7,620 bases of DNA from an uncultured Bacteroides sp. (GCA_934716785.1 CAKUYM010000208.1:1-7620), one strand, 5' to 3'; counted from the stretch's first letter, positions 1 to 6,569 are shown. The notes: generated by a model from the sequence alone, not told the origin. Translations and numbers: made by a program.

Positions 1-232
1 CAATCAGCACGGTTGTTCCTGTCGTAATGCCAAGGATAATACCGGTGATGGTCTGCATCACCTGACTGCCGATAGCCACAGCCGCCACACCGGCGGAACT
101 ATCATATTGTCCCACAACAAACAGGTCGGCTCCTCCATAGAGTGCCTGGAGTACATTGGCTACAAGAAAAGGTACTGCAAATTGCAGTAATACTTTCGGA
201 ACACTCCCTTGCGTCAAATCCAACTCTTTCAT
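1..232 (-). CDS. MATE family efflux transporter, N-terminal part (runs off the left edge)
   Basis: Read on the minus strand from an ATG at 232-230, this gives 77 codons with no stop, starting MKELDLTQGSVPKVLLQFAV and later containing ALYGGADLFVVGQY. That matches the start of MATE (multidrug and toxin extrusion) transporters: a short polar N-terminus with a D-L-T-x-G-S-x-P-K type motif, a first membrane segment at about residues 13-33, the Y-x-x-x-D-x-x-x-V-G motif, then a second hydrophobic segment at about 46-70 rich in Gly, Ala and Thr. Family members are inner-membrane proteins of about 440-460 residues with 12 helices that expel drugs or metabolites in exchange for Na+ or H+. Only the first sixth is present, so the substrate cannot be judged. 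The gene is transcribed divergently from the DXS-like gene, with 308 bp between the start codons. Family call is firm; subfamily is open. Confidence 0.88.
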   Translation of the reverse strand, partial: MKELDLTQGSVPKVLLQFAVPFLVANVLQALYGGADLFVVGQYDSSAGVAAVAIGSQVMQTITGIILGITTGTTVLI

Positions 233-309
233 AGTCTTTTTTTTGATACTTTACCTCTTTTATAGTACCCTCCGATGAGAACCTTGTGCCTGTCCTCATT
301 TGGGGGCTG

Positions 310-341
310 CAAATATGGGCTTTGTTTTCATAACTGCCAAA
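310..341 (-). promoter_or_regulatory. Predicted Bacteroides-type promoter for the MATE gene
   Basis: On the minus strand a -33 TTTG (plus-strand CAAA, 338-341) is separated by 20 bp from CATATTTG (plus-strand CAAATATG, 310-317), which matches the TAnnTTTG -7 consensus except at its first base. The spacing is the usual 19-21 bp. It implies a leader of about 70 nt before the ATG at 232. A weaker alternative lies further upstream (plus-strand CAAAGACA at 370-377 with CAAT at 397-400). Confidence 0.55.
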
Positions 342-410
342 TTTAAATCTACTTTAACAATAATTTTCTCAAAGACAGACTTCTATTAGTGTCTTTCAAT
401 GCACATAAGG

Positions 411-447
411 TCTGTAATATGGGTTAAATAATCCGTAATCTATATAC
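411..447 (+). promoter_or_regulatory. Predicted activator site: two direct repeats 21 bp apart upstream of the DXS-like gene
   Basis: TCTGTAAT (411-418) and TCCGTAAT (432-439) form a direct repeat with a period of exactly 21 bp, two helical turns. The second copy continues to give TCCGTAATCTATATAC (432-447). This ends where a -33 box would be expected for the -7 element at 470-477, and no TTTG is there. The same arrangement, with the same 21-bp and 38-bp distances, precedes the reductase gene at 6592-6628. Tandem sites two turns apart and abutting a weak promoter are typical of AraC-family activators; the regulator's identity is inference, as none is encoded in the window. Confidence 0.6.
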
Positions 448-469
448 AAGTCGAACCTAAAAACGTTAG

Positions 470-477
470 TATCTTTG
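470..477 (+). promoter_or_regulatory. Bacteroides -7 element of the DXS-like gene
   Basis: TATCTTTG is a perfect TAnnTTTG match, followed by CAA. Transcription would start near 481, leaving a leader of about 60 nt. There is no TTTG 19-21 bp upstream (446-449 reads ACAA), so the promoter looks activator-dependent. The 11-mer TATCTTTGCAA is identical in the reductase promoter. Confidence 0.6.
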
Positions 478-482
478 CAACA

Positions 483-503
483 AGATAAAAATGAGATAAA
501 AAT
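483..503 (+). repeat. Short tandem repeat in the leader of the DXS-like gene
   Basis: AGATAAAAAT occurs at 483-492 and again at 494-503, a period of 11 bp. It sits in the predicted 5' leader, just after the likely transcription start. It may only reflect the A-rich leaders used by Bacteroides in place of a Shine-Dalgarno sequence. Confidence 0.5.
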
Positions 504-540
504 AAGGTTTGAACAGGTATAAATTAAAAATCAAATTGAT

Positions 541-2298
541 ATGTATTTAGAAAAGATTAATTCTCCCGCAGACGTTAAGAAGTTATCATTTAAGGAACTC
601 GATGAGTTAAGTAGTGAAATCCGTGATGCCCTTCTCCATAAGTTGAGCGAACACGGCGGACACTTCGGTCCAAACTTCGGAATGGTGGAAGCAACCATCG
701 CGCTGCACTATGTATTCAATTCGCCGGTAGATAAGATTGTGTTTGACGTATCACACCAAAGTTACGTGCACAAGATGCTGACCGGACGAAAAGACGCTTT
801 CCTCTATCCTGCCGAATATGACAATGTCTCCGGCTATTCAGAACCGGGGGAGAGCAAGCATGACTTTTTTGTGATAGGCCACACTTCCACTTCTGTCAGC
901 TTGGCAAGCGGACTGGCCAAAGGGCGTGACCTGACCGGCGGCAGTGAGAATATCATTGCTGTGATAGGCGACGGTTCCTTAAGCGGTGGCGAAGCGTTCG
1001 AAGGCTTGGATTATGTGGCAGAACTTGGCACAAATATACTAATTATCGTCAACGACAATCAGATGTCTATCGCCGAGAACCATGGAGGTCTGTACAAGAA
1101 CCTGAAAGAGCTGCGTGACAGCAACGGCAAATGTGAGTGCAACTTCTTCAAAGCGATGGGGCTGGATTATATGTACGTGAACGACGGCAACAATGTGGAA
1201 GCATTGATAGAGGATTTCTCCAAGGTGAAAGATATCCAGCACCCGATAGTGGTACACATCAATACGCTGAAAGGAAAAGGATACAAACGTGCGGAAGAGA
1301 ACAAAGAGGCTTATCACTGGCGCACTCCGTTCAATATAGAAACCGGAGAAGCGAAGTTTGTCGATGACTCGGAAGACTATGGCGAAGTGACGGCTCAATA
1401 TCTGCTGAAGAAGATGAAAGAAGACCAACGCGTGGTGGCAATCACTTCGGGCACTCCCGCAGTTCTCGGATTCACCCCCGACCGTCGCCAAGAGGCAGGA
1501 AAGCAGTTTGTAGATGTGGGCATCGCCGAAGAACACGCGGTAGCATTGGCATCCGGCATTGCCAAAGCTGGTGGCAAACCGGTTTACGGAGTGTACAGTA
1601 CGTTTATCCAACGCACATACGACCAACTGTCACAGGATCTCTGCATCAACAACAATCCGGCAGTATTGCTGGTATTTTGGGGAACGTTATCCGGCATGAA
1701 TGATGTAACTCACCTCTGTTTCTTCGATATTCCGCTTATCAGCAATATTCCCAATATGGTTTATCTGGCACCGACCTGCAAGGAAGAGTACCTTGCCATG
1801 CTGGAATGGAGTATCCGCCAGAATGAGCATCCGGTTGCTATCCGCGTGCCTGCAACAAGCGTAATCAGTTGTGGCGAGGCTGTAGAGACCGACTACAGTG
1901 CACTCATCCGTTATAAAGTGACTCATCGCGGCTCTAAGGTAGCAATTCTTGCATTAGGCTCGTTCTACGGATTGGGACAGTCTGTCCTGTCACTGCTGAA
2001 AGAGAAGGCAAACATCGACGCAACGCTTATCAATCCCCGCTATATCACAGGTGTGGATGCCGGACTGATGGAAGAGTTGAAAGCCGACCACCAATTAGTG
2101 ATTACACTGGAAGACGGTGTGCTGGATGGCGGTTTCGGTGAAAAGATTGCCCGTTATTATGGAGACAGCGAAATGAAAGTGCTCAATTACGGTGCCAAGA
2201 AAGAATTTGTAGACCGCTTCGACATTCAAGAGCTGCTTCGTGCCAATCATCTCACCGATGAGCAGATTGTAGAAGATATCCAAAAAGTCATCGGATAA
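541..2298 (+). CDS. DXS-family (transketolase-like) thiamine-diphosphate enzyme, probable diverged paralog
   Basis: The 585-aa protein aligns end to end with 1-deoxy-D-xylulose-5-phosphate synthase, which joins pyruvate and glyceraldehyde-3-phosphate using thiamine diphosphate in the cytoplasm. Visible motifs: GGHF (39-42, E. coli H49 equivalent), DVSHQSYVHK (69-78), GHTSTS (113-118), the cofactor motif GDG (143-145) to NDN (171-173), H259, DVGIAEEH (325-332, E330 the likely catalytic Glu), YSTFIQRTYDQ (352-362), H391, and a transketolase C-terminal domain from about 450. It is shorter than E. coli DXS (620 aa), mainly because about 26 residues are missing near 190-200. By an ungapped offset of 40, E. 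coli R420, D427 and R478 become W380, N387 and A438, and the DRAG motif reads FWGT, so a different acceptor substrate is likely. The ATG at 541 is the first in frame after a TAA at 520. No dxs symbol is given because DXS activity is doubtful. Confidence 0.9.
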   Translation: MYLEKINSPADVKKLSFKELDELSSEIRDALLHKLSEHGGHFGPNFGMVEATIALHYVFNSPVDKIVFDVSHQSYVHKMLTGRKDAFLYPAEYDNVSGYSEPGESKHDFFVIGHTSTSVSLASGLAKGRDLTGGSENIIAVIGDGSLSGGEAFEGLDYVAELGTNILIIVNDNQMSIAENHGGLYKNLKELRDSNGKCECNFFKAMGLDYMYVNDGNNVEALIEDFSKVKDIQHPIVVHINTLKGKGYKRAEENKEAYHWRTPFNIETGEAKFVDDSEDYGEVTAQYLLKKMKEDQRVVAITSGTPAVLGFTPDRRQEAGKQFVDVGIAEEHAVALASGIAKAGGKPVYGVYSTFIQRTYDQLSQDLCINNNPAVLLVFWGTLSGMNDVTHLCFFDIPLISNIPNMVYLAPTCKEEYLAMLEWSIRQNEHPVAIRVPATSVISCGEAVETDYSALIRYKVTHRGSKVAILALGSFYGLGQSVLSLLKEKANIDATLINPRYITGVDAGLMEELKADHQLVITLEDGVLDGGFGEKIARYYGDSEMKVLNYGAKKEFVDRFDIQELLRANHLTDEQIVEDIQKVIG

Positions 2299-2330
2299 GC
2301 AACTCCAACCGCACTAAGCAACTCCAACCG
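2296..2330 (+). repeat. Two 16-bp direct repeats overlapping the stop codon
   Basis: TAAGCAACTCCAACCG occurs at 2296-2311 and 2315-2330, separated by CAC (period 19). The first copy starts with the TAA stop codon of the DXS-like gene. This looks like a local tandem duplication; a second in-trans copy or a regulatory role cannot be judged from the window. Confidence 0.75.
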
Positions 2331-2360
2331 GATTGCAATTTATGCAGAATAGGTTGAAAT

Positions 2361-2420
2361 AATAAAGCCGCTTCTTTCGGGAGACTTGAATATCTCCATT
2401 GAAAGAAGCGGCTCTATTTT
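2361..2420. terminator. Bidirectional intrinsic terminator between convergent genes
   Basis: AGCCGCTTCTTTC (2366-2378) and GAAAGAAGCGGCT (2401-2413) form a perfect 13-bp stem. A second 5-bp stem, GGAGA/TCTCC, lies inside the loop. On the plus strand it is followed by CTATTTTTAT, and on the minus strand by TTTATTATTT. It can therefore end transcripts of both the DXS-like gene (68 nt after its stop) and the convergent protease gene (about 110 nt after its stop). Confidence 0.88.
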
Positions 2421-2491
2421 TATGCGCTTTTTTATGCGTTGCTAATTTTATGCACTGCTATTTTTATACGTTGCATATTTTATATGCAACG
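2416..2491. repeat. AT-rich degenerate tandem repeats ending in a hairpin
   Basis: Units of the type T(4-6)ATGCGTTGCTA recur: TATGCG at 2421 and 2433, TATGCA at 2449, TATACG at 2465 and TATGCA at 2483, with steps of 12, 16, 16 and 18 bp. The last two units face each other as an inverted repeat, CGTTGCATAT (2469-2478) and ATATGCAACG (2482-2491), a 10-bp stem with a 3-nt loop. The block lies between the bidirectional terminator and the protease stop codon, so it is in the 3' untranslated part of the protease transcript. Function unknown. Confidence 0.6.
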
Positions 2492-2524
2492 ATCATTTCT
2501 CCGTCTATTTCTTCTCAACGTCTT

Positions 2525-5500
2525 CTATTTCTTACTGTCAATCTCTTTCAAAAGTTCCTCTACAGCCACTTTCAACTGTGTATCCTCCCCTTTCACTATC
2601 GTCTCAGGGCTATTGGCAACCTTGACATCCGGTTCCAACTGAGAATTTTCCAAATAGCTTCCATCATCCAAGCGATAACCTATGATAGGAATACCGAATA
2701 CCAAAGACGGATCTTGCAGCGTCTCCCAAGACACACTTGTCATTGTTCCCGGAACGGGCATACCGACCAGTCTGCCTATCTTCTGATGTTTGTACACCCA
2801 AGGAGTGCCGTGCGCATTGGAGTAGTTGGCTTCACACTGCAACATGATAGACGGTTTGTTCCAACGGCGGCTCGGCATATCACATGCTTCACGACCACGT
2901 ACAACTTGCGTGAAGTACTTATGTCCGCTAAACAGTATTTCAATGTCTTCGTGCAGACGACCTCCTCCATTGAAACGGGTGTCTATCACTATCCCGTCAC
3001 AGTTGTTATACTTACCCAAAATATCAGAGTAGACAGTGCGGAAACTGCCGTCAGCCATAGACTGGATATGAACATATCCAAGACGTCCGTTCGACCATTT
3101 CTCAACATCGGCGGCACGTTGCTTCACCCAACGTTTATACAGCAACCCATTCTGCTGTCCGCTCGTGATAGGTTTCACCACTTCTTCCCAGCGTTCTTTG
3201 CTTTGCGGATCATAAAGTGAAATCAAAGTCTTCTTTCCGACCTTGTTGTTCAATAAGCAAGAAATGTCATTATCGTGAGCCAGTTCCTCACCGTTTATCT
3301 TCTCGATAATGCAGCCGGCTTTCACTTTAGTGCGGAAGTGGTCAAACGGACCTTTCTCTATCACCTCTGCTATTTTCATACCTTTTCCCTGATAGTCCCA
3401 ATCGAACAACAGCCCCAAGCGGGAAGTCACATCCCCTCCGTTTCTCGGAGAATAACGGCCTCCTGTATGCGACACATTCAGTTCGCCCAACCATTCGCTC
3501 AGCAATTCGGCAAAGTCATAGTTGTTGTCAATGTGAGGCAGGAACTTGCGGTAAGCGGCAGTCATGGCATCCCAGTTCACCCCGTGCATATTGACATTAT
3601 AGAAACATTTCTGCTGCTGTTTATATACATGGTCGAAAATCGCTTCGCGTTCGGCCGCCAGATTCATTCTCATTTCAGCCTGATAGCTGATTGTCTTCAA
3701 AGCCTCCGACTTGGCATCCATCTTCTGCATACTGCGGCTTCCCAACAAGAACACATTTCCTTGCTTATCCAGCATCAATGATGTCCAGCCGGTGTTGAGC
3801 TTATGCAGACGTTTCGCGTCTTTTTCGCGAAGATTCATTTTCCAGAGATCATATCCACCTTCAAAAGATGAGAAGTAATAAAGATTCTCTCCGTCTTTTG
3901 AAAGTATGGCATTGCCCAAGTCAGAAGAATTGGGAGTCAGGCGGACAATGCGGTCTTCTATGCCGTCAAGCTCTACGACAATATCCTTTGCCGCATCCTT
4001 ATCCGTTTCACCAGCATCTTTTTCGGCACCTTTGCCTTTATCAGCCTTCTTATCTTCAGCTTTATTTTTATCCTTATCTTTATCTTTCGCTTTTTCCTGT
4101 TCCTTCTCCAATTCCTTGAGCAGTTCAAAATCTTCCTTGCTCAAACGATAACGGTCGTAGGCATCCTGATTCATGAAGACCAACATAACATCCCTTTGCG
4201 AACCCCAGGAAGCATGTGCACGCATACCGTAACGTTCCGTCTGGAAGAGAATGGCATTGCCATCAAGCACCCAAAGCGGAAAGCCACTGGTATATCCGCT
4301 ATTCGTCAGATTGGTAATTGTTCCTCCCTGCGCACTGACTATACCTACATCGGAATAAGGATCATGACGATTTCCGATAAACTCAAGAGTAAACCACTTG
4401 CCGTCGGGCGACCATTCATACTCAAATCCTCCACCAGTGCGGTACCATGTAGAGCCATCCGTCACCTGACGCACCTTCTTAGTCTTCAAGTCAAGCACCA
4501 TCAATCGGTTACGGTCTTCGATGAAAGCCAACTCCTTGCCGTCCGGTGAGTATTTCGGATAAGTGCGTTCCACGGTTTTTGAAGGCAGCAACACTTCCTC
4601 TTCAATCAGCGTGGCATTAGGAAAATTCGGATCCTCCTCACGAGCTATCTTGGCGGTATATAATTGCCAGTTGCCTGTTCTTTCACTTGCATAGACCAGC
4701 GTGCGGTTGTCCGGAGCAAAAGAGACATCAGCTTCTCCTGCCGGAGTATTCGTGATTTGCTTGGTCGTTGCATAGTCCGTAGAAGTGACAAATACATCAC
4801 CACGCACAATGAAAGCCACCTGCTTACCGTCAGGAGATACAGAAGCCGAAGTCGCCCCTTGAGAGAAATTCAGCGTGGCGAGCTGCTCTTCATTATCGCG
4901 GACAAGCTCCACCTTTACCTTTTTAGGGCGGCCATTCATCTCCTGCGTATACAGCTCGCCGTCATAAGTGTAGCACAGCGTGCCCTTATCGCTGACAGAG
5001 AGGAAACGCACCGGATGAGTCTTGAAGGCGGTCACAGCTTTCACATCCTGCGGAGTGCTCAGCGAGAAAGAGTAAACATTGAACGAACCGCCATTGCGCT
5101 CACTCAGAAAATAGACCGTATTTCCATCGGGAGCATACACCGGATTGCGGTCTTCCCCACCCCGATTGGTCAGGTTCGTATGTTTTCCGGTCTTGGTATC
5201 GTATAGCCAAATATCTCTTGTGATGGACGAAGTGTGATGTTTTCTCCATTCGTTTTCAAAGCCCTTCTGGTCTTGATAAAGGAAGTTCTTCCCTGTCTTG
5301 TCGAAACATACCCACTCGGCGGGAGTGCCCAAGACTTGCTCGGTACGTCCGCCGCCAACGGGAACTTTATACAACTCCGTCATTGCTCCTGAAGGGAACA
5401 TGACACTGGCGGCAGGATCCTGAATAGAAGCGGAGAAAAGCACGAACTTTCCGTCCGCCGTAAAAGTAGAAGGAATCTCCGATGCGGAATGGTAAGTCAG

Positions 5501-5803
5501 TCTTCTGGCCGCTCCACCATCGGCAGACATAACAAAAATATCCAGATTACCGTTGCGGTCGCTTGCAAATGCGATCTGCTTGCCGTCGGGCGACCACACG
5601 GGATTGGCTTCATAAGATGCTTGTGTTGTCAACTGCGTGGCAACTCCCCCTTGTGCGGGCACTTTGTAAATATCGCCCTTGTAGCAAAAGGCTATTTCCG
5701 TACCATCGGGCGAGATGCGTGCATCGCGCATCCACAAAGGAGTGATAGCATGACCGGATAATGCAGCCGCCATCAACGCCAAAGAAATTACAATTTTTCT
5801 CAT
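2525..5803 (-). CDS. Exported Tricorn-like S41 family serine protease
   Basis: The 1092-aa protein starts with a signal peptide (MRKIVISLALMAAALSGHA, likely cleaved after residue 19, no lipobox), so it probably acts in the periplasm, unlike cytosolic archaeal Tricorn. Residues 22-300 and about 310-545 carry TolB/PD40 beta-propeller repeats (SPDGKQIAFASDRNG at 71-85 and similar at 31, 224, 323, 419, 465). A Lys/Asp/Glu-rich linker (about 562-607) interrupts the second propeller. The C1 helical domain is about 705-785, a PDZ-like domain about 786-880, and the S41 core about 895-1085. The Tricorn catalytic tetrad S745/H746/S965/E1023 maps to S778-H779 (NVSHTGG), S995 (NYSNAHG) and E1052 (YLENS), with nearly the same spacings. 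NGGG is at 945-948. Family members degrade peptides fed through the propellers. It has its own promoter and ends at the terminator shared with the DXS-like gene. Specificity is unknown. Confidence 0.93.
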   Translation of the reverse strand: MRKIVISLALMAAALSGHAITPLWMRDARISPDGTEIAFCYKGDIYKVPAQGGVATQLTTQASYEANPVWSPDGKQIAFASDRNGNLDIFVMSADGGAARRLTYHSASEIPSTFTADGKFVLFSASIQDPAASVMFPSGAMTELYKVPVGGGRTEQVLGTPAEWVCFDKTGKNFLYQDQKGFENEWRKHHTSSITRDIWLYDTKTGKHTNLTNRGGEDRNPVYAPDGNTVYFLSERNGGSFNVYSFSLSTPQDVKAVTAFKTHPVRFLSVSDKGTLCYTYDGELYTQEMNGRPKKVKVELVRDNEEQLATLNFSQGATSASVSPDGKQVAFIVRGDVFVTSTDYATTKQITNTPAGEADVSFAPDNRTLVYASERTGNWQLYTAKIAREEDPNFPNATLIEEEVLLPSKTVERTYPKYSPDGKELAFIEDRNRLMVLDLKTKKVRQVTDGSTWYRTGGGFEYEWSPDGKWFTLEFIGNRHDPYSDVGIVSAQGGTITNLTNSGYTSGFPLWVLDGNAILFQTERYGMRAHASWGSQRDVMLVFMNQDAYDRYRLSKEDFELLKELEKEQEKAKDKDKDKNKAEDKKADKGKGAEKDAGETDKDAAKDIVVELDGIEDRIVRLTPNSSDLGNAILSKDGENLYYFSSFEGGYDLWKMNLREKDAKRLHKLNTGWTSLMLDKQGNVFLLGSRSMQKMDAKSEALKTISYQAEMRMNLAAEREAIFDHVYKQQQKCFYNVNMHGVNWDAMTAAYRKFLPHIDNNYDFAELLSEWLGELNVSHTGGRYSPRNGGDVTSRLGLLFDWDYQGKGMKIAEVIEKGPFDHFRTKVKAGCIIEKINGEELAHDNDISCLLNNKVGKKTLISLYDPQSKERWEEVVKPITSGQQNGLLYKRWVKQRAADVEKWSNGRLGYVHIQSMADGSFRTVYSDILGKYNNCDGIVIDTRFNGGGRLHEDIEILFSGHKYFTQVVRGREACDMPSRRWNKPSIMLQCEANYSNAHGTPWVYKHQKIGRLVGMPVPGTMTSVSWETLQDPSLVFGIPIIGYRLDDGSYLENSQLEPDVKVANSPETIVKGEDTQLKVAVEELLKEIDSKK

Positions 5804-5860
5804 TTCAATTTATTATATGTTTATTTTCATTATTGCGCAAAACCTCATAACGTTTTATAT

Positions 5861-5892
5861 CAAACGAATTATAAAAAAAGTTCCGCCACAAA
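5861..5892 (-). promoter_or_regulatory. Predicted promoter of the Tricorn-like protease gene
   Basis: On the minus strand, TTTG (plus-strand CAAA, 5889-5892) lies 20 bp from TTCGTTTG (plus-strand CAAACGAA, 5861-5868), a TAnnTTTG element with one mismatch. The leader would be about 50 nt. An alternative -7, TAATTTTG (5896-5889), is a perfect match with CTTG 20 bp upstream (5920-5917), but it would lie inside the terminator hairpin of the preceding gene. Confidence 0.42.
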
Positions 5893-5916
5893 ATTATAAT
5901 AATTCTATGGCAGAAC
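5873..5916 (-). terminator. Intrinsic terminator of the reductase gene
   Basis: On the minus strand, GTTCTGCCA (5916-5908) pairs with TGGCGGAAC (5888-5880), a 9-bp stem with one U-G wobble and a 19-nt AT-rich loop. It is followed directly by seven T residues (plus-strand A run, 5873-5879). It lies 60 nt after the reductase stop codon and separates that gene from the protease gene. The long loop lowers certainty slightly. Confidence 0.7.
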
Positions 5917-5975
5917 AAGCAAATTCTGTTAACTATTTTTTCGAACTTTACATCTGTCCATCTGAACGAAAGGCT

Positions 5976-6515
5976 TTACACCGCTTTTCCCATGTCATAG
6001 GCTTCCTGCAGATAAGAAGTATCCTTAATCTCTCCTACCTTCCAGACACCTACTCCATAGAGTACTCCCTTCTCCTGCGGTTCTTCCAGGCAGTCGAGGA
6101 ATCCACGGAAACCATCAATGGTGCGTTCCATCATCGCCTTGTTGTTTTCGGCTGCGGTGACAATGAAATAGAACTCCTTATTGGAGATTTCCGTATAACG
6201 TGCGCAACAACGGTCGATCATTATCTTCATCTGCCCGCACATCGTATAGAAATAAACGGGAGTTGCCATCACGATAACATCGGCAGCAATCATCTTTTCA
6301 ACGATTTCCGCCGCATCGTCTTTCTGCGGACACGGTTTGCCATACATGCTGCATACGCTGCATCCCGTACAAGGATGAACCGTCTTGTCTTTCAAAAATA
6401 TCTTTTCCACCTCGTTGCCCGCTTCAAGAGCACCTTTCATAAACTCATCACAAAGTGAATCTGAATTACCACCCTTACGCGGGCTCGATGAAATTATCAA
6501 AACTTTCTTAGCCAT
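5976..6515 (-). CDS. Flavodoxin-fold NAD(P)H-dependent FMN reductase, iron-sulfur flavoprotein-like
   Basis: The 179-aa protein has the fold signature of the NADPH-dependent FMN reductase/flavodoxin family. The FMN-phosphate loop is SSSPRKGGNS (9-18), a central strand reads ADVIVMATPVYFYTMCGQMK (78-97) with the usual P-V-Y, and I-D-R follows at 100-102. Cysteines C49, C52, C55 and C62 form C-x2-C-x2-C-x6-C, the compact pattern seen in Isf-type iron-sulfur flavoproteins, where it binds a [4Fe-4S] cluster. A cluster here is inferred. The protein is soluble and probably moves electrons from a reduced carrier to a small-molecule acceptor, which cannot be named. ATG at 6515 gives the canonical M-A-K-K-V-L-I-I start. 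Its promoter shares operator architecture with the DXS-like gene. The family is often annotated only as 'flavodoxin family protein' or 'NAD(P)H-dependent oxidoreductase'. Confidence 0.87.
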   Translation of the reverse strand: MAKKVLIISSSPRKGGNSDSLCDEFMKGALEAGNEVEKIFLKDKTVHPCTGCSVCSMYGKPCPQKDDAAEIVEKMIAADVIVMATPVYFYTMCGQMKIMIDRCCARYTEISNKEFYFIVTAAENNKAMMERTIDGFRGFLDCLEEPQEKGVLYGVGVWKVGEIKDTSYLQEAYDMGKAV

Positions 6516-6561
6516 AACTTTACTTTATTACTTTTATTATCAGAATCCTTTTTTCACTTTG

Positions 6562-6569
6562 CAAAGATA
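6562..6569 (-). promoter_or_regulatory. Bacteroides -7 element of the reductase gene
   Basis: On the minus strand, TATCTTTG (6569-6562) is a perfect TAnnTTTG match followed by CAA, giving a leader of about 40 nt before the ATG at 6515. The -33 position (6593-6590) reads ACGT, not TTTG, so an activator is probably needed, as at the DXS-like gene. Confidence 0.6.

Noticed and set aside
371..396. Inverted repeat AAAGAC...GTCTTT between the divergent promoters
   Set aside because: Six base pairs with a 14-nt spacer in AT-rich DNA is likely by chance, and it has no counterpart at the other promoters.
411..447. The 21-bp direct repeats as a control site for the divergent MATE gene too
   Set aside because: They lie about 70 bp beyond its predicted -33 box, in opposite orientation, and the MATE promoter has its own TTTG; the identical geometry at the reductase gene points to the DXS-like gene as target.
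1039..1626. 195-codon open frame on the minus strand inside the DXS-like gene
   Set aside because: It lies wholly opposite a gene with strong family motifs; its product shows no recognisable domain and no promoter precedes it.
2469..2491. Hairpin with 10-bp stem as a terminator of the protease gene
   Set aside because: No T tract follows on either strand; the 13-bp hairpin at 2366-2413 with T-rich flanks on both sides is the better terminator.
2399..3220. 273-codon open frame on the plus strand opposite the protease 3' end
   Set aside because: It starts within the terminator stem and repeat block and runs antisense to the conserved S41 catalytic domain; the product has no recognisable motifs.
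4664..5206. 180-codon open frame on the plus strand opposite the protease propeller region
   Set aside because: An Arg/His/Ile-rich product antisense to TolB-type repeats; an open-frame shadow rather than a gene.
5817..6458. 213-codon open frame on the plus strand opposite the reductase gene
   Set aside because: It covers the terminator hairpin and then runs antisense to the conserved flavodoxin-fold gene; no family resemblance.
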